In this document: piece after piece, positions 8,818 to 11,614 of the stretch
Numbering within the stretch: the stretch's first letter is position 1
Layout: each line of letters begins with the position of its first letter
Assembly (NCBI GenBank): GCA_002749535.1
Contig: MZZL01000136.1
Span: 314,407 to 326,020 of the forward strand
Length of the DNA stretch: 11,614 nt
Source: Apophysomyces variabilis
Lineage: Eukaryota > Mucoromycota > Mucoromycetes > Mucorales > Mucoraceae
Direction of reading: 5' to 3'
Notes under the pieces: model-generated
The model's input: only the letters and a program-made list of their open reading frames with translations
Told to the model about the DNA's origin: nothing
Database searches by the model: none
Position numbers and translations under genes: made by a program

Positions 8818-8849
8818 AAAGTTTTTATGATTTAAATCAGCATGCACCA
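8818..8849 (-). repeat. Right terminal inverted repeat of the DNA transposon
   Basis: It reads AAAGTTTTTATG...CAGCATGCACCA on the plus strand, the reverse complement of 6141-6172 with one mismatch. TA at 8850-8851 follows directly. Confidence 0.93.
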
Positions 8850-8851
8850 TA

Positions 8852-8873
8852 CAACAAGAAAATACTGCGCACG
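8852..8873. other. 22-bp spacer between the DNA transposon and element B
   Basis: This short unique stretch lies between the transposon's right TA and the predicted LTR start of element B. It does not match the U3 region of element A (793-1138), which would be expected if the transposon had simply inserted into A's 5' LTR. Confidence 0.4.
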
Positions 8874-9163
8874 TGTCATATACCTTTTACCTCTTTTAGA
8901 ATCCTTTTGTGCAACCACGCTACTTGGTAGTATGACTTCCTTCAACATGAGTCATTGTGACAATCGTAACACAAGCAACACTCTCTATGAGTCACCTCAA
9001 GTCAAGCTTACAACAATAGACTTAGAATTAGACATTATAAATATCAGTGAAAGCAAAACGAATAAAGATTATCTATCTTCTCTTATTTTATTGTATTATT
9101 ATCTTTCATCTATCATCCTTGTAGATCTTGCTTAGTATATTTCAGATCAGGATCGATACAACA
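8874..9163 (+). repeat. Predicted 5' LTR of element B
   Basis: The proposed ends are TGTCATATACC at the left and CGATACAACA at the right, giving the TGT...ACA pattern. Its right edge is two bases before the primer-binding site. A TATA box (TATAAATA, 9036-9043) lies inside, with pyrimidine-rich sequence after it. No second copy exists in the window, so the left edge rests on the TG start and on its first eight bases matching the predicted LTR of element A. The short open frames here (such as 8842-9135) look like chance. Confidence 0.5.
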
Positions 9164-9165
9164 TT

Positions 9166-9177
9166 TGGTAGCTGATG
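9166..9177 (+). promoter_or_regulatory. Primer-binding site of element B
   Basis: TGGTAGCTGATG sits two bases after the LTR's terminal CA. TGGTAGC would pair with a tRNA 3' end of GCTACCA, which implies an A1-U72 pair, the hallmark of eukaryotic initiator methionine tRNA. The bases beyond the first seven depend on the host tRNA, which is not in the window. Confidence 0.5.
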
Positions 9178-9188
9178 AAAACTTCCAC

Positions 9189-11321
9189 ATGGAAATGAAT
9201 TTACAAGACATTGAGAATATAAACATCTATACCAAAGAAGACAAGAACTGCTTTGAAATTGAAGAGCGTATACAAGAACTTTTGCCATCTGAACTTGTCA
9301 AGTCATATCAGAATTATCGTTTGGTGGTCTATATACCTGAGGAATACTGTATAAAGTCATCTTCTGCTCGGGAAAATCATTGGAAAAAACTTGCTTACAA
9401 GTTTGCATTACAATTTACAACCGCTCAAGCGCCTCATCTGGTTCATATATTACAAGATTCAATCACAAATAACCAGGACATTTCAATAAAACAAATAATG
9501 GAAGAATCATTGACAGTGAGTACTGGTATGCGCCTTCTACTTCTAGACAACTACCATGATGACCATGTGGCAAGTACCATTGACAACTGGCTGATGGCTA
9601 TGGAATGCTATGTAAAATTTTACTCTGTATCTAAAGAACGTAGCATGTCCATTGCAGTCTCCTTCCTTCGTGGCCATGCCCTTACTTGGTGGAACTGATT
9701 GGTATTGGATGGCCAGGAACTGAAAACCTGAACTAAATTCAAACAAGAATTAAGTGGACAATTCTGACCAGCATACTTAGTACAAACCGCTCATTGCAGG
9801 CTCAGGAAACTACGTCAAGTTGGTTCTGTCAGTGATTATGTCGATGCCTTTCAAGATATCCTGTTGGAGTTGCCTAACATCATGGACAATGAGGCATTGG
9901 ATCAATTTGTATTGGGGTTACAATCGGCAGTTTGTAGCCATATCACAGAAAGAGACCCAGTTGATTTTGACGATGCTGTTCGTATAGCTTTAGCATATGA
10001 AACTGGGCGTTGCGTGGGTTACAGTGGATCAATTGAATCAGGAAGAGCTTGCACAGATGTCTGAAACAATGATGTCATGCCAATGGATCTGAGCGCTTTG
10101 GTTGCAGCAACTATACGACAGCTGAACCTTTCTAGACAAAGACAAGGATCAAACTCCACAGGGTATTCAGGATCGCCATGTTCTAACATTACCTGTCATT
10201 GGTGCAAGAAGTGAGGCTATATATTGAAACAATGCCGTGAGCATGCTCATACTATCCATGATATAGACTTGAAACGACGTCAAGGCTATCAACCTCCTTT
10301 AGTTCAAGTACACACAATGGTGGTATATGAAGACGGCTTAGTAAATAACTATGAGACCAAAAATGTTGAAATAAAGGCTGAACCCTTTTCAAACTATGTT
10401 GATGACCATGTTCCTGATGTTGTGAAGATATCCACCATCTCTTCTGACTTACATTTCTTCTAAACAATGAATGCAACTGCAATTAACAGTCTACCTCTCT
10501 ATGAATTCAAGGTGGGAAGCAAGAGTTTCATGGCCCTCATCGACAGCAGTGCAAGTACAAATTATATTAGCTCATGGATTGCCCCTTTCTCCACTTCACT
10601 TTCAAGCTTGTCAAGTCAACAGTCTGTAAAGACTGCCAATGGTCAACTTTCAAGTATCACTGATAAGGCTGTACTCTCTGGTTCACTGGATAATTATCAG
10701 ACAACAATTGAAGCTTTCATTTTTGATTCAAAGTTTGACATCATCTTGGGTAACACTTAGTTACAGCAAGTATCTTCTATTCTAAATTGGGCAGACCATA
10801 CCTGGACAATCAACGATGGATCCTGTACATTTGTGATTCAACTAGCCGGATCAACTGCAAGCTCTTCAGAAACTACTCATTTTCTGCTATCTGCCAAGCA
10901 GGTAGAAAAGTTGTTGTGCAAGGATCAAGCTCAATGCTTTCTGGTGCATGCACAAGAATACCTAGGTGCTGGCAGCATGGGGGATAGTTGGATCAAGCTG
11001 CTCATTGCTGAATTTCCTGATGTTTTCTGCGAGGATACTATTGGACTACCACCTGAGCAGGATGTACAACATGTTATCAATACTCTAGGAGCCATGCCAA
11101 TAAACCGGCCACTGTATAAGATAAGCCCACATGAATTAGATGAACTACAACAACAACTGGCAGACTTACTAAAGAAAGGTCATATCTAACCTAGTTCTTC
11201 ACCTTGAAGTGCTCCTGTGTTATTCGTTAAGAAGAAAAATGGAGAGATGCATATGTGTGTGGATTACCGTGCACTCAACAAGGTCACTATCTGCCAAAGT
11301 CATCCTTTACTAAGGCTTGAA
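9189..11321 (+). pseudogene. Gag-pol of element B, broken and truncated
   Basis: This is a single frame from ATG 9189 (the first Met after the primer-binding site). Gag runs to about 10240 and has an HALTWWN motif near 9678, typical of Ty3/gypsy capsid. A zinc knuckle at 10194-10235 keeps its three Cys but has Tyr in place of His and a stop inside. The protease active site reads ALIDSSASTNYIS (Asp 10542-10544), with Ser where Gly of D-S-G-A is expected. Reverse transcriptase begins near PINRPLYKISPHELDEL (about 11093) and includes [22 protein letters not shown]. Stops are TGA 9696, 9729, 9765, 10062 and 10212; TAA 10461; TAG 10758; TAA 11187; TGA 11205. The similarity ends at about 11321, well before the YxDD box. 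Confidence 0.88.
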
Positions 11322-11439
11322 TGTGGGCCGGGAAAGTCTGAAGCCCAGCCCAGTTCAGCCCAGCCCACCGGGACTTGGTCCATAGATCGGGCCCAAATTT
11401 TATGGCCCAATGGGAACTGGGCCAATATATAGGCCCAGC

Positions 11440-11476
11440 CCAGATTAACCCGGCCCAGATTGACCCGGCCCAGATT
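11440..11476. repeat. 15-bp tandem repeat
   Basis: ccagatt recurs at 11440, 11455 and 11470, exactly 15 bp apart. The two full units differ by one base (ttaa versus ttga). Confidence 0.85.
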
Positions 11477-11480
11477 GAGT

Positions 11481-11512
11481 CCCATTTTCCCATTTTCCCA
11501 CTTTCCCATGGG
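11481..11512. repeat. 8-bp tandem repeat
   Basis: The units are cccatttt, cccatttt, cccacttt and then cccatggg, the last running into the adjoining palindromic region. Confidence 0.8.
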
Positions 11513-11514
11513 CC

Positions 11515-11540
11515 TTTGAAGGGCCCATGGGCCCTTTAAA
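11515..11540. repeat. 26-bp near-perfect palindrome
   Basis: The segment tttgaagggccc / atgggccctttaaa is self-complementary apart from one mismatched pair (G at 11518). The core gggcccatgggccc is perfect. Confidence 0.85.
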
Positions 11541-11614
11541 CACCTTTGGGCTTATCATGCAAGTTATTAACTTTATTACTAAGGAACACGTTCTCTTTTG
11601 TGACTGAAAAAAAA

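Larger units (their letters stand above)
6139..8851 (+). mobile_element. DNA transposon with TIRs and TA flanks
   Basis: The element spans 6141-8849 (2,709 bp) and is bounded on both sides by TA (6139-6140 and 8850-8851), the target duplication expected of Tc1/mariner-IS630-like elements. The ends are 32-bp inverted repeats with one mismatch, starting TGGTGCATGCTGA. It holds one plus-strand transposase frame with DDE-type motifs. The termini are well preserved, so the element could still have been moved by a related enzyme, but its own transposase is dead. Membership of the Tc1/mariner superfamily is inferred from the TA flanks and the motif order. Confidence 0.88.
8874..11321 (+). mobile_element. 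Element B: Ty3/gypsy retrotransposon, 3'-truncated
   Basis: This plus-strand element comprises a 5' LTR (8874-9163), a primer-binding site (from 9166), gag, protease and the first motifs of reverse transcriptase. It stops in mid-domain at about 11321, where GGCCCA-rich sequence begins. RNase H, integrase and the 3' LTR are absent. The coding frame has nine stops but no frameshift over 2.1 kb. Its Gag and Pol differ clearly from element A, so it is a separate family and not a second copy. It lies head to head with A. Confidence 0.85.
11322..11614. repeat. GGCCCA-rich low-complexity block ending in an A-run
   Basis: This abruptly GC-richer segment replaces the rest of element B. It is built from recurring gccca/tgggc words. 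It contains about two and a half 15-bp tandem units (ccagattgacccggc type, 11440-11476) and 8-bp units (cccatttt type, 11481-11512). A near-palindrome at 11515-11540 has the perfect core gggcccatgggccc (11521-11534). The last ~65 bases are AT-rich and end in eight A's at the window edge. The minus-strand open frames here (WAG- and LGW-rich) are products of the repeat, not genes. Its nature is unknown; a non-autonomous retroposon or dispersed satellite is possible. Confidence 0.6.

Noticed and set aside
6141..8849. A novel host defence or other new multi-gene system
   Set aside because: All coding signal belongs to one transposase and two retrotransposon polyproteins, all broken. No accessory genes or conserved operon-like set is present.
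8842..9135. 97-codon plus-strand frame as a small gene
   Set aside because: It starts in the transposon's terminal repeat and runs through the predicted LTR of element B. No domain or composition supports it.
1277..11321. TGA read as a sense codon (genetic code change), given the many in-frame TGAs
   Set aside because: TGA replaces expected Arg at many sites but expected Trp at others (9729, 11205, 8431), and TAG and TAA also interrupt the frames. Transition mutations explain all of these without a new code.
11287..11509. Minus-strand WAG/LGW-rich frames as proteins
   Set aside because: They are translations of the GGCCCA repeat, have no start context and overlap each other in different frames.

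Overview
The window looks like transposon-dense eukaryotic DNA, most likely fungal. The evidence is chromodomain-type Ty3/gypsy Gag-Pol with a 'W-x-P-G-H-x-C' zinc knuckle, and a long DDE transposase of a kind I associate with fungal genomes. An early-diverging (Mucoromycota-like) fungus is my best guess, from memory of similar proteins and at low confidence. I see no intact host gene, tRNA, rRNA or CRISPR array.

Layout. 1-694 is AT-rich, non-coding flank. 695-6140 is a minus-strand Ty3/gypsy chromovirus (element A): 3' LTR at 695-1138, polypurine tract at 1139-1150, one fused gag-pol frame from ATG 5999 down to 1277, and the inner 98 bp of the 5' LTR at 6043-6140. 6141-8849 is a DNA transposon with 32-bp terminal inverted repeats and flanking TA dinucleotides, carrying a dead plus-strand DDE transposase. 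8874 to about 11321 is the 5' part of a second, plus-strand Ty3/gypsy element (element B): LTR, primer-binding site, gag, protease and the start of reverse transcriptase, where it stops abruptly. 11322-11614 is an unrelated GGCCCA-rich low-complexity block with 15-bp and 8-bp tandem units, a 26-bp near-palindrome and a closing A-run.

A and B are head to head with the DNA transposon between them. Nothing here should work as a gene now. The three coding frames carry 32 premature stops by my count (13 in A, 10 in the transposase, 9 in B), but only two frameshifts, both in A. Of the stops 22 are TGA, 5 TAG and 5 TAA. Most fit CGA to TGA, CAR to TAR, or TGG to TAG/TGA, and missense changes at key sites (catalytic Asp to Asn, Gly to Ser, knuckle His to Tyr, probable start ATG to ATA) point the same way. 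This C:G to T:A pattern, shared by three unrelated elements, suggests methyl-CpG deamination or a RIP-like process, and is the main biological observation.

The second notable point is the centre. The DNA transposon sits exactly in the TATA box of A's 5' LTR, yet the rest of that LTR is not on its other side; different sequence leading into element B is there. The locus therefore looks chimeric or deleted.
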